This document shows, piece by piece, positions 6,561 through 13,372 of a stretch of 15,773 nucleotides of DNA (its first letter is position 1; every line of letters starts with the position of its first letter). The notes beneath the pieces are model-generated. The model did not search any database and was not told the DNA's origin. It worked only from the letters and a program-made list of their open reading frames with translations. A program made the position numbers and the translations under genes. This stretch comes from Clostridia bacterium (lineage in GTDB: Bacteria > Bacillota_E > SLMV01 > PUMD01), in NCBI GenBank assembly GCA_003562655.1, contig PWUC01000166.1:1-15773 (forward strand). Reading direction: 5' to 3'.

Positions 6561-7094
6561 ATGGGATTGTGGGAGCGGCTGTCGGAGGTTCTGGGTTGGG
6601 TGCCCCCTGAGGAGGAGGGGGCAGACGAAGAATGGGATGGTTATGATGCTGTCGAGGAAGGAGAGGAAGGGTGGGAAGGAAGACCGGGCCGCAGCGATGA
6701 GGAAGACAGGCTGTGGCGCAGCGATCTGAGGCCGCGGGAATCGCGGGTTCTGAGTCTGCCCAAGAGGGAAACCCGTGGCACGCTGACCGAGGTCGCAGTT
6801 GCAGAGCCGGCCAGTTTTGATGACGTGCAGGCGATCGCAGACCGGTTGAAGAGGAATGTCGGTCTCATCGTAAATGTCGAGTATCTGGGAAGGGATGAAG
6901 CCAGAAGGGTGGTGGACTTCCTGAGCGGCACAGTATACGCCCTTGATGGGGAAATGCAGCAGGTCAGTGCTCACGTGGTCATGTTCGTTCCCCGGCATGT
7001 GTCGATACACACGCTGACGGAGTCCACATCGCGCTCTGCGGGCCGGAGAACGCAGCCTTCGCCGGGTGACGAGGAGGAGCGGCCCTGGTCATGA
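6561..7094 (+). CDS. sepF: Cell division protein SepF
   Basis: SepF tethers FtsZ filaments to the membrane and shapes the septum. The 177-residue protein has the expected plan: an N-terminal amphipathic membrane-targeting helix (MGLWERLSEVLGW), a variable linker, and the C-terminal SepF core at about 78-157. That core contains LTEVAVAEPASFDDVQAIADRL, VGLIVNVEYLGRDEARRVVDFLSGTVYALDG-type sequence and VVMFVPRHVSI. The linker (about 16-62) is unusually acidic, rich in Glu, Asp, Gly and Trp. The ATG at 6561 follows yggS by 26 bases, with GAGGG about 12 bases upstream. The stop TGA overlaps the ATG of yggT. Identification is firm from core and context. Confidence 0.95.
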   Translation: MGLWERLSEVLGWVPPEEEGADEEWDGYDAVEEGEEGWEGRPGRSDEEDRLWRSDLRPRESRVLSLPKRETRGTLTEVAVAEPASFDDVQAIADRLKRNVGLIVNVEYLGRDEARRVVDFLSGTVYALDGEMQQVSAHVVMFVPRHVSIHTLTESTSRSAGRRTQPSPGDEEERPWS

Positions 7095-7375
7095 TCAGAT
7101 ATGCGGTTGCCGCGAGTATCGACACCCTGCTCAATATCCTGGTGTGGCTGGTCATCCTTCGCGCCATCATGTCATGGGTGCGTCCCGACCCCACCGGCTC
7201 CGCAGGGCAGGTCTTCTACCGACTGTATGTGGTGGTGTTCGAACTCACGGAACCGCTGGTCAGGCCGATTCGCAGGGTGATGCCCGGGGGTGGTGGAATG
7301 GGCGTTGATTTTTCTCCACTCATATTGCTTTTCATCCTTCAGTTTTTGCGAAGGATCATCCTGGGGTTAATCTGA
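7091..7375 (+). CDS. yggT: YggT-family membrane protein
   Basis: This is a small integral membrane protein of 94 residues with two hydrophobic segments, about 9-28 (SIDTLLNILVWLVILRAIMS) and 75-94 (FSPLILLFILQFLRRIILGL). The family signature SWVRPDP and the loop EPLVRPIRRVMPGGGGMGVDFSP are present. The function of YggT is unresolved; it is linked by conserved position to sepF and divIVA, and in other bacteria to osmotic stress. The ATG at 7091 overlaps the sepF stop as ATGA. In B. subtilis the S4-domain gene ylmH lies between yggT and divIVA; here only 21 bases separate them. Confidence 0.93.
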   Translation: MIRYAVAASIDTLLNILVWLVILRAIMSWVRPDPTGSAGQVFYRLYVVVFELTEPLVRPIRRVMPGGGGMGVDFSPLILLFILQFLRRIILGLI

Positions 7376-7396
7376 CGAGAGGGGGATATTATCCAG

Positions 7397-7903
7397 GTGG
7401 CACTCACACCGCTGGACATACATAACAGGGAGTTCGGCCGCTCCCTTCGGGGCTATCACCCGGGAGAAGTGGACGATTTTCTGGACGAGATCGTGAGGGA
7501 GTATGACAATGCTCTACAGGAGAACGAGATCCTCAGGGAGGAGATCCAGGAACTGCGCTCCCGGGTGGAGCAATACCGGCAGATGGAGGACACGCTGCAG
7601 CACACCCTGGTGATTGCCCAGGAGACGGCGGAGGAGGTGCGCGAAAACGCCCGGAAAGAGGCCCAGGTCATGATCGGGGAGGCCAGGGCCGAGATGCAGC
7701 GCATCCGGGCGGAGGGCGATGACCACATAGACTCAATGAAGAGGGAGAGCGAACGACTGCGATCCCAGATCACGGAATATCTGGCCCGCGCCAAGGCGAA
7801 TCTGATCACAAAAATGGAGATCATCGAGGGGGCACAGAAGGAGATGTCCAGCCTGGCCATGGACCTGCCGATCTTCTCCGGTGGGCGTGAGCGGGATGAG
7901 TGA
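7397..7903 (+). CDS. divIVA: Cell division/pole protein DivIVA
   Basis: DivIVA is a coiled-coil protein that binds negatively curved membrane at the septum and poles and recruits partners such as Min proteins and sporulation factors. The 168-residue protein opens with the conserved lipid-binding domain: LTPLDIHNREFGRSLRGY, then GEVDDFLDEIVREYD. An almost uninterrupted coiled coil follows from about 30 to 150 (EENEILREEIQELRSRVEQYR-like heptads, then an Ala/Glu-rich stretch). The start is GTG 7397 with GAGGGGG about 11 bases upstream; no other in-frame start keeps the N-terminal domain intact. The last 8 bases overlap the next gene, linking it to the racemase that follows. DivIVA is commonly the last gene of the sepF-yggT group. 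Confidence 0.95.
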   Translation: MALTPLDIHNREFGRSLRGYHPGEVDDFLDEIVREYDNALQENEILREEIQELRSRVEQYRQMEDTLQHTLVIAQETAEEVRENARKEAQVMIGEARAEMQRIRAEGDDHIDSMKRESERLRSQITEYLARAKANLITKMEIIEGAQKEMSSLAMDLPIFSGGRERDE

Positions 7904-8633
7904 GGACTCAAGGAGAGTCATCGGCATCATTGGGGGTATGGGTCCGGAGGCCACGGCTGACTTTTATGCCAAGATCATCGCCGAGACCGGGGCCGGACGG
8001 GATCAGGACCACCTGGAGGTCGTGATCATCAGCGACCCCGGCATACCAGATCGCACCCGGGCGATCACGGGTTCGGGCCCGGATCCTGTGCCGCTGATGA
8101 TCCGGTCGGCCCAGAGATGCCTTCTGGCCGGTGCCGATTTCCTGGTCATGCCGTGCAATGCAGCCCATCACTTCCACCGGCAGATCCAGTGTCGGGTGGA
8201 GGTTCCCGTGGTCCATATGATCGAGGAGGTAGCGCTGCATCTCAGCACCGACCATCCCGGGGTGCGGGCTGTCGGAATCATGGCAGCCAGCGGCACCCTT
8301 GCCAGCGGTCAGTATCAACGAGCCCTGGAGGGCGCAGGGATAGAGGTTCTGATCCCGCACGAAAAGGACCAGGAGCGAGTCATGGAGGGGATCTATGCAG
8401 TGAAGTCGGGCCGCCACCGCCGCGCCAGGCAGCTGTTCCCTCCGGTGGCGGAGAGGCTGGCAGCGGCCGGTGCCGATGCAATCATCGCGGGGTGCACCGA
8501 GATCCCCCTGGGACTGCAGCAGTTGTCCTCCGCGGTTCTGATCGATGCGACCCGGGTCCTCGCTCGAGCCGCGGTTGACATTGCCAGCGGCGCGCGGGAG
8601 TTTCCCTCGATGGGGAGGAGTTGTCAGGTATGA
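7896..8633 (+). CDS. Aspartate/glutamate/hydantoin racemase-family protein
   Basis: This 245-residue protein has the two-domain Asp/Glu racemase fold. It opens with VIGIIGGMGPEATADFY, as in aspartate racemases. The two catalytic cysteines of the cofactor-independent mechanism are C87 in VMPCNAAHHF and C200 in IAGCTEIPL. IMAASGTLASGQY near 129 is also typical. The family interconverts L- and D-aspartate or glutamate; MurI is a more distant relative, and the GGMGPEAT start points to the aspartate racemase (YgeA-like) branch. I take ATG 7896, inside the end of divIVA with an 8-base overlap; GTGs at 7881 and 7887 are in frame. The stop overlaps the amidohydrolase start (ATGA). The neighbours suggest a role in D-amino-acid supply for the wall, which is inference. 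Confidence 0.88.
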   Translation: MSEDSRRVIGIIGGMGPEATADFYAKIIAETGAGRDQDHLEVVIISDPGIPDRTRAITGSGPDPVPLMIRSAQRCLLAGADFLVMPCNAAHHFHRQIQCRVEVPVVHMIEEVALHLSTDHPGVRAVGIMAASGTLASGQYQRALEGAGIEVLIPHEKDQERVMEGIYAVKSGRHRRARQLFPPVAERLAAAGADAIIAGCTEIPLGLQQLSSAVLIDATRVLARAAVDIASGAREFPSMGRSCQV

Positions 8634-10237
8634 TGGTCGAGAAAAAGGTCCTGTTTGCAGGACGGCCCTTTCTGCCCGGTTGCGAACCCGGCACCTCGTC
8701 GGCGATTGGCATCTCCGGGGATCGGATAGCCTATGTGGGTGACCACCGTGATGTCACGAGCGCCCTGGGACCCGGTGCAGAACAGGTCGACATGGAAGGT
8801 GCTTTCATCTCACCCGGTTTCATCGACGGGCACTGCCACCTGCTCAGCTACGGCGCCAGTCTGGGTGCTGTGGATCTGAGCGGCTGCGACAGCATCGGAG
8901 AAATGCAGAGGATCATCGGCGCAGCTGCGGCCGGTGCCAGCGAGGGAAGCTGGATCATCGGCAGGGGCTGGAACCAGGAGACGTTCGCGGAGAGACGTTT
9001 TCCCCGGCGGCAGGACCTGGATGAGGTCGCCGCCGATGTGCCCGTGTTTTTGCGCCGGGCCTGCGGACACGCGGCGGTGGCCAATTCGCTGGCCCTGGCC
9101 AGGGCCCAGGTGACGCGCGACTACCGGGATTCAGACTCCGGCTACCTGGAACGGGACGATGCCGGAGAACCCGGGGGAGTCCTGCACGAGGAGGCCATGC
9201 TGGAGGTGTCGCGGATCATCCCCGCACCCGGGGTCGAGGAGCAGCGAGAGCACCTTCGTGCGGCCGTGGAGCGCTGCCATGCGGCCGGTCTCACATCCGT
9301 GCAGACCAATGAGTCCGCTGCGGATCTGGGGGAGCTCCTTGATGTCTACCGGGGTGTCCGGTCCGAGGAGAGTCTGGCCCTTCGCGCGTATCTCGACCTG
9401 CCCCCAGGATTACTGGATGACCTTTTGGACCGGGGGCTCACAACGGGGGCGGGCGACGGCTGGGTGCGCCTGGGGGCGATCAAGCTGTTTGCCGACGGCT
9501 CCCTGGGGGCCAGAAGTGCGGCCCTTTCCCGGGACTATGCCGATGATCCGGGCAATTCCGGGACCCTGGTGACCTCGGTGCGCGACCTGAACCGGTGGGC
9601 GGAGCGGGCTCACAGCGCCGGAATGCAGCTGGCCATCCACGTCATTGGAGATCGCGCCATGGATGTCAGTCTGGATGCGGTGCAGCAGGCCATGGGCCGA
9701 TGGCCCCGGCCCTCCACCAGGCACCGGATGATCCACTGCCAGATCATGCGGGAGGAGCATTTTGGCCGGATGGCAGACATGAAGTGTGTGGCCGCCGTAC
9801 AGCCCAAATTTGTGGCCACGGACATGCTGTGCGCTGAGGAGCGGGTGGGAGAGGATCTTGCGAGCACCAGCTATTCCTGGCGCAGAATGCTGGATGAGGG
9901 CCTGATCTGTGCCGCCGGTTCCGATGCTCCGGTGGAGCCCATCGAGCCCATCCTGGGCATCTGGGCGGCCGTGTGTCGCACCGACATGAAGGGGCGTCCC
10001 GCGGGGGGATGGATGCCCGATCAGAAAGTGAGCCCCGAGGAGGCCCTGGTCATGTATACCTCCGGGGGCGCCTATGCCGAGTTTGCCGAGAGGGAGAAAG
10101 GGCTGATTCGCCGGGGAGCCCTGGCCGATCTGGCTGTGCTGGCCCGGGATCCGAGGGAGGTTCCCCCTGACAGGATCCGCGACATTGAGGTTCTGGAGAC
10201 CTGGATTGGCGGAAGGGTTGTCTGGACTACCAGGTGA
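8630..10237 (+). CDS. YtcJ-like metal-dependent amidohydrolase (Amidohydrolase_3)
   Basis: The 535-residue enzyme belongs to the amidohydrolase superfamily, YtcJ-like group. Metal ligands are visible in order: H68 and H70 in GFIDGHCHL, a probable carboxylated K285 in IKLFADGSLGARSA, H337 in AIHVIGDRA, H369 in MIHCQI, and D432 in AAGSDAPVE. The RRACGHAAVAN motif near 143 is a YtcJ-group hallmark. N- and C-terminal strands form the small beta-sandwich (ISGDRIAYVG; RGALADLAVLARDP). Members hydrolyse N-acyl or cyclic amide bonds, but substrates differ and this one cannot be assigned. ATG 8630 has GGGGAGGAG about 10 bases ahead and overlaps the racemase stop by 4 bases. A joint pathway with the racemase, for instance release of an N-acyl amino acid, is inferred only from coupling. 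No signal peptide is seen. Confidence 0.9.
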   Translation: MMVEKKVLFAGRPFLPGCEPGTSSAIGISGDRIAYVGDHRDVTSALGPGAEQVDMEGAFISPGFIDGHCHLLSYGASLGAVDLSGCDSIGEMQRIIGAAAAGASEGSWIIGRGWNQETFAERRFPRRQDLDEVAADVPVFLRRACGHAAVANSLALARAQVTRDYRDSDSGYLERDDAGEPGGVLHEEAMLEVSRIIPAPGVEEQREHLRAAVERCHAAGLTSVQTNESAADLGELLDVYRGVRSEESLALRAYLDLPPGLLDDLLDRGLTTGAGDGWVRLGAIKLFADGSLGARSAALSRDYADDPGNSGTLVTSVRDLNRWAERAHSAGMQLAIHVIGDRAMDVSLDAVQQAMGRWPRPSTRHRMIHCQIMREEHFGRMADMKCVAAVQPKFVATDMLCAEERVGEDLASTSYSWRRMLDEGLICAAGSDAPVEPIEPILGIWAAVCRTDMKGRPAGGWMPDQKVSPEEALVMYTSGGAYAEFAEREKGLIRRGALADLAVLARDPREVPPDRIRDIEVLETWIGGRVVWTTR

Positions 10238-11346
10238 GGGTGGAGGCGATCAGTTCCGTGAGTTCCCTGAGATGTGAGATTGTCACCGAGGACCACCGGG
10301 AAGAGTATGACGGGTTTGTGAACCGGTGCCCGCGGGGTAACGTTCTGCAGACCTCCAGCTGGGGACAGCTGAAGGAGCACACAGGATGGAGTCCCGAGCT
10401 GTTTGCCGTCAGGGATGCCGGTGGCGACATCATCGCGGGGACCATGGTCCTGGCCCGCAGGGTACCGGGGATGAACGTCCCCATCCTGTATTCACCGCGG
10501 GGTCCCGTCATCGATCCCAAAGATGCGGAGGCCTTGGAGGTTCTGGCCTCGGCAGTCTCCGAATATGGCAGCGACTCCGGGGCGATATTTTGGAAGGTTG
10601 ACCCCTCCTGGGAGAAAGAGGGCTCCCGGGGGGGCCCAACCCTTTCGGACCTGGGCTTCCGCCAGGTCGACACGGGCGACAACTTCGAGGGGATCCAGCC
10701 CCGGTTCGTCATGCAGCTGTCGCTGAAGGGGCGAAGAAAAGACGAGATCCTTGCGGCCATGCACCACAAGACGCGCTACAACATCCGTCTCTCGGGGCGT
10801 CGCGGGGTCCAGGTGGGCGTCGGGGAGGATCGTTCGGACATGGACGCCTTCTATGACATCCTCGCGGTGACGTCTTCCCGCATGGAGTTTGGCATCCGGG
10901 ATCGGTCCTATTTCCACCAGCTGTGGGAAAAGATCCTCCAGCCGGGACTTGGCCGGCTGTTCCTCGCGCATTACGAGGGCCAGCTTCTCGCGGGGACGGT
11001 GGCGCTGATCGGGTCCGACAGTGTCTGGTACCTGTACGGGGCCTCCAGCAATGAGCATCGGAATGTCATGCCAAACTACGGGCTGCAGTGGGCCATGATA
11101 CAGTGGGCCATGGAGCAGGGATGCAGCGTGTATGATTTCCGCGGGGTATCGGGGGACCTCGACCCGGACAACCCCCTCTATGGTCTTTACCGCTTCAAGA
11201 AGGGCTTCGGGGCCGAGTTCGTGGAATTGGTGGGAGAGTATGACCTGGTCTTTCGCCCCATTCTGTACCGCCTGTGGCGAACGGCTCAGCCCCTGTACCG
11301 TTCCCTCCGCGACTCCCTTCTGGACCTGCGAGAGGGGCTGCGTTGA
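10234..11346 (+). CDS. FemAB-family peptidoglycan-bridge aminoacyltransferase-like protein
   Basis: This 370-residue protein has the double-GNAT FemABX fold. Domain 1 includes NVLQTSSWGQLKEHTGWSPE near 30 and LARRVPGMNVPILYSPRGPV near 73. HHKTRYNIRLSGRRGVQV near 178 is the conserved FemAB substrate-site motif, and domain 2 has LFLAHYEGQLLAGTVAL, WYLYGASS and the characteristic VYDFRGVSGDLDPDNPLYGLYRFKKGFG. FemABX enzymes transfer amino acids from aminoacyl-tRNA to lipid II or the peptidoglycan stem, acting on the inner face of the membrane; a few act on other acceptors. The GTG at 10234 overlaps the amidohydrolase stop. GTG 10258, with GGAGG 11 bases ahead, is a good alternative. There is no inserted coiled-coil arm as in FemA/FemX. 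Which residue is added is unknown. Confidence 0.9.
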   Translation: MRVEAISSVSSLRCEIVTEDHREEYDGFVNRCPRGNVLQTSSWGQLKEHTGWSPELFAVRDAGGDIIAGTMVLARRVPGMNVPILYSPRGPVIDPKDAEALEVLASAVSEYGSDSGAIFWKVDPSWEKEGSRGGPTLSDLGFRQVDTGDNFEGIQPRFVMQLSLKGRRKDEILAAMHHKTRYNIRLSGRRGVQVGVGEDRSDMDAFYDILAVTSSRMEFGIRDRSYFHQLWEKILQPGLGRLFLAHYEGQLLAGTVALIGSDSVWYLYGASSNEHRNVMPNYGLQWAMIQWAMEQGCSVYDFRGVSGDLDPDNPLYGLYRFKKGFGAEFVELVGEYDLVFRPILYRLWRTAQPLYRSLRDSLLDLREGLR

Positions 11347-11366
11347 ATCGGGGGCATCTCCGGGGG

Positions 11367-11383
11367 CACCCTATTCGAGGGTG
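11367..11383 (+). promoter_or_regulatory. Hairpin covering the ribosome binding site of the dksA-like gene
   Basis: CACCCT and AGGGTG form a perfect 6-bp stem around ATTCG. The right arm is the only plausible Shine-Dalgarno sequence for the following gene: 7 bases from TTG 11391, but only 1 from ATG 11385. In RNA the stem would hide the site until opened, for example by ribosomes finishing the upstream gene at 11346. Confidence 0.4.
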
Positions 11384-11384
11384 A

Positions 11385-11759
11385 ATGCCGTTGTCAATCA
11401 CTGAAGAACAGAAAGACCGACTGCAGCTGAGGCTCTTGAGGGAGCGAGAGCGCTACCAGTCGAGGATCAACTACCTCAGGGATGTCAGCTTTGGCCAGGA
11501 CCGGACGGAGACCATCAGGGAGCTGGCCGACTATGACAACCATCCCGCAGACCAGGGCAGTGAGACCTATGAGCGCGAGAGCGACTTCGGTCTGATGTTG
11601 GAGGCCAGGGACTACCTGAAGTCGCTGGATGATGCTCTGGTAAGGCTCCAGAGAGGCCAATACGGCAGGTGTTCCTCCTGTGGACGGGACATTCCCTTCG
11701 AGCGCCTGTGGGTCCGCCCCGCTACGGACGTGTGTGTCGATTGCGCCCGTCGGGCTTAG
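11385..11759 (+). CDS. TraR/DksA C4 zinc-finger protein, YteA-like
   Basis: The 124-residue protein has an N-terminal helical part (residues 5-35 and 65-90) and a C-terminal C4 zinc finger: C96 and C99 in GRCSSCGRDIPFERL, C117 and C120 in VCVDCARR. The DNHPADQGSETYERESD stretch near 50 is typical of the YteA branch in spore formers, whose role is not settled. DksA relatives bind the secondary channel of RNA polymerase, but whether this one does is unknown. ATG 11385 is used; TTG 11391 has better spacing from AGGGTG and could be the real start. In many Bacillota this gene follows ileS and precedes lspA; here it follows femAB and is last on the strand. Its TAG stop directly abuts the stop of mgtE on the other strand. 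Confidence 0.88.
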   Translation: MPLSITEEQKDRLQLRLLRERERYQSRINYLRDVSFGQDRTETIRELADYDNHPADQGSETYERESDFGLMLEARDYLKSLDDALVRLQRGQYGRCSSCGRDIPFERLWVRPATDVCVDCARRA

Positions 11760-13100
11760 CTACAGTTTCAACAACCAGCGGGCGACCATGAAGTAGACGA
11801 TCAGGCCGGTGCTGTCAACCAGGGTGGTCACCACGGGAGCAGAGGCTGCAGCAGGGTCAAGATTGAAGTGGCTGACCAGGAGGGGCAGGCACGCGCCGAG
11901 CATGCTTCCCAGGATGACGATTATCAGCAGGGCGCAGCCGACGGTGTATCCGATGATCGTGCTCCCGCCAATCCAGGTCGCCTGGATGAAGGCGGCGCTT
12001 GCCATCATGACACCCAGAATGACGCCCGATCTCATCTCCCGCCAGATGACTTTTCCCAGATCCTGCAGGGTCACCTCTCCCAGGGCCATGGCCCGGATCA
12101 CGGTGCTGGCGGCCTGGGAGCCGGCATTGCCTCCCGTGTCGATCAGCAGCGGTATGAAGAAGGCCAGGGCTACAACGGCCTGGATGTAGTCCTGGAAGTG
12201 ATCCAGGATGTTTCCAGTGATGGTCTGCGCGGCGAAGAGGGCCAGGAGCCACACGGCCCGGCGCTTGACGAAGGACCAGGCCGAGGTCTGCAGGTAGGGT
12301 TCGGCGGATGGTTCGACACCACCCATGCGGTGGATGTCCTCGCTGGTCTCCTGTTCGATGACGTCCAGCACGTCATCTATGGTGATGACTCCGAGCAGGT
12401 GCTCATCATCGTCCACGACGGGAATGGCCAGGAAATCGTAGTGACGGAGTACGTTTGATACCTGCTCCTGGTCCTCGGAGGAATGAACGGACACGACATC
12501 ACTTCTGCCGATCTCAGACAGTGTCTTTGAAGAGTCGGCCAGAACGAGCTCCCGGAGTGTGACAACTCCAGTGAGGTGGCCCTCCAGGTCGGTCACGTAG
12601 ATGTAGTAGGCGGCCTCCACCTCCCTGGCCAGCCTGCGGTACACGTTGAGGGCCGTGCCGCACTGTCGTTCCCCCGTGAAGGATATGAAGTCCGTGGTCA
12701 TGATACCGCCGGCCGAGGTCTCCGGATACTGCATGAGCTCCTGGATGGTGCTCCGGTCCGGCAGGACGTTCAGCAACATGCGCACTGCGGCAGTGTCCAG
12801 AAGCGAAAGCAGGTCGACCAGTTCGTCTGGAGAGACGAACTGGACCACGCTTTGCAGGCGCGACTGAGGCATGTGTTCAATCATGCGCATCTGATCGTTG
12901 GGGCTGAGCTGTTCCAGTACGTGGGCCAGCTGTCTGTCGTCCAGCATGGCCATCAGGGTCAGAAGGTGGATCTCATCTGAAGAATCGATGCTCTCAATCA
13001 CCTCCGCCACGTCGGCGGGGTGGATCTCAGACAACCGTCTCCGCAGTTCGGGGGGACTGCCGGACTGCAGCAAGTCTAAGAGATTGGTCTCCTGGTTCAT
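11760..13100 (-). CDS. mgtE: Magnesium transporter MgtE
   Basis: MgtE is a homodimeric Mg2+ channel of the inner membrane gated by cytoplasmic Mg2+. The 446-residue protein has all parts: the N-domain of helical repeats (about 5-128), a CBS pair (about 133-255, ending GVITIDDVLDVIEQE), a connecting plug helix (to about 280) and five membrane helices (about 284-446). Pore motifs are LLIDTGGNAGSQAASTVIRA near 318 and DPAAASAPVVTTLVDSTGL near 415. D429 aligns with the Mg2+-selecting Asp of Thermus MgtE. The ATG start has AAGGTGAT 6-7 bases upstream. I looked for an M-box Mg2+ riboswitch in the 13101-13372 leader and did not find one. The gene is alone on its strand and ends against the dksA-like gene with no space for a terminator. 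Confidence 0.96.
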   Translation of the reverse strand: MNQETNLLDLLQSGSPPELRRRLSEIHPADVAEVIESIDSSDEIHLLTLMAMLDDRQLAHVLEQLSPNDQMRMIEHMPQSRLQSVVQFVSPDELVDLLSLLDTAAVRMLLNVLPDRSTIQELMQYPETSAGGIMTTDFISFTGERQCGTALNVYRRLAREVEAAYYIYVTDLEGHLTGVVTLRELVLADSSKTLSEIGRSDVVSVHSSEDQEQVSNVLRHYDFLAIPVVDDDEHLLGVITIDDVLDVIEQETSEDIHRMGGVEPSAEPYLQTSAWSFVKRRAVWLLALFAAQTITGNILDHFQDYIQAVVALAFFIPLLIDTGGNAGSQAASTVIRAMALGEVTLQDLGKVIWREMRSGVILGVMMASAAFIQATWIGGSTIIGYTVGCALLIIVILGSMLGACLPLLVSHFNLDPAAASAPVVTTLVDSTGLIVYFMVARWLLKL

Positions 13101-13106
13101 GGACGA

Positions 13107-13217
13107 TCACCTTCTTTCTGGAATCGGCGTGCAAGACCACGCGCCTACTGGACTTGTGATTCTGAGGCCGTCGATGACCAGGCCGTGGCAGTCGAGGTAG
13201 AGCCAGGACCAACCCAT
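13107..13217 (-). CDS. Possible 36-codon leader ORF upstream of mgtE
   Basis: From the ATG at 13217 a frame of 36 codons begins MGWSWLYLDC and ends PIPERR. Its TGA at 13107-13109 lies within the mgtE ribosome binding region (GAAGGTGAT), so ribosomes ending here would stop 7 bases before the mgtE ATG. The peptide has four Trp-or-Tyr residues, two Cys and several Pro. Against it: there is no Shine-Dalgarno sequence before its ATG, and I recognise no family. A leader peptide acting on mgtE translation is inference from position alone. Confidence 0.25.
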   Translation of the reverse strand: MGWSWLYLDCHGLVIDGLRITSPVGAWSCTPIPERR

Positions 13218-13236
13218 GACTGAAACACGTTATAAA

Positions 13237-13263
13237 TATATATCAAAGCGCGCAGAGATTGAA
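13237..13263 (-). promoter_or_regulatory. Possible promoter of mgtE
   Basis: Read on the minus strand, an AT-rich island in GC-rich surroundings gives an extended -10 TGATATATA (13245-13237), 15 bases after TTCAAT (13263-13258). The -35 is weak and the spacing short. A start near 13230 would give a leader of about 130 bases, too short for an M-box. Confidence 0.4.
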
Positions 13264-13343
13264 GACCATGGCAGAATGTGATGGGAAAGAGGAGGGGTCG
13301 GGAGCGGTCATCGGGCCGTGCCCACAGGCCCGGGACCTAAGGG

Positions 13344-13367
13344 GAGAGGGAGGGGGACCTCCCTCTC
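13344..13367 (-). terminator. Hairpin just past the SIMPL-domain gene
   Basis: GAGAGGGAGG and CCTCCCTCTC form a perfect 10-bp stem around a 4-base loop, beginning 5 bases after the stop codon of the minus-strand gene. No T-run follows (CCCCTTAGG), so it is terminator-like rather than a standard intrinsic terminator. A second weaker hairpin (CGGGCC/GGCCCG, 13313-13333) lies further downstream. Confidence 0.45.
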
Positions 13368-13372
13368 GGGTC

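Noticed and set aside
11809..12458. Plus-strand open frames opposite mgtE
   Set aside because: MgtE domains and pore motifs are complete on the minus strand; these frames have no homology features or ribosome binding sites.
13101..13372. M-box Mg2+ riboswitch upstream of mgtE
   Set aside because: None of the conserved M-box segments is visible on the minus strand, and the likely leader of about 130 bases is too short.
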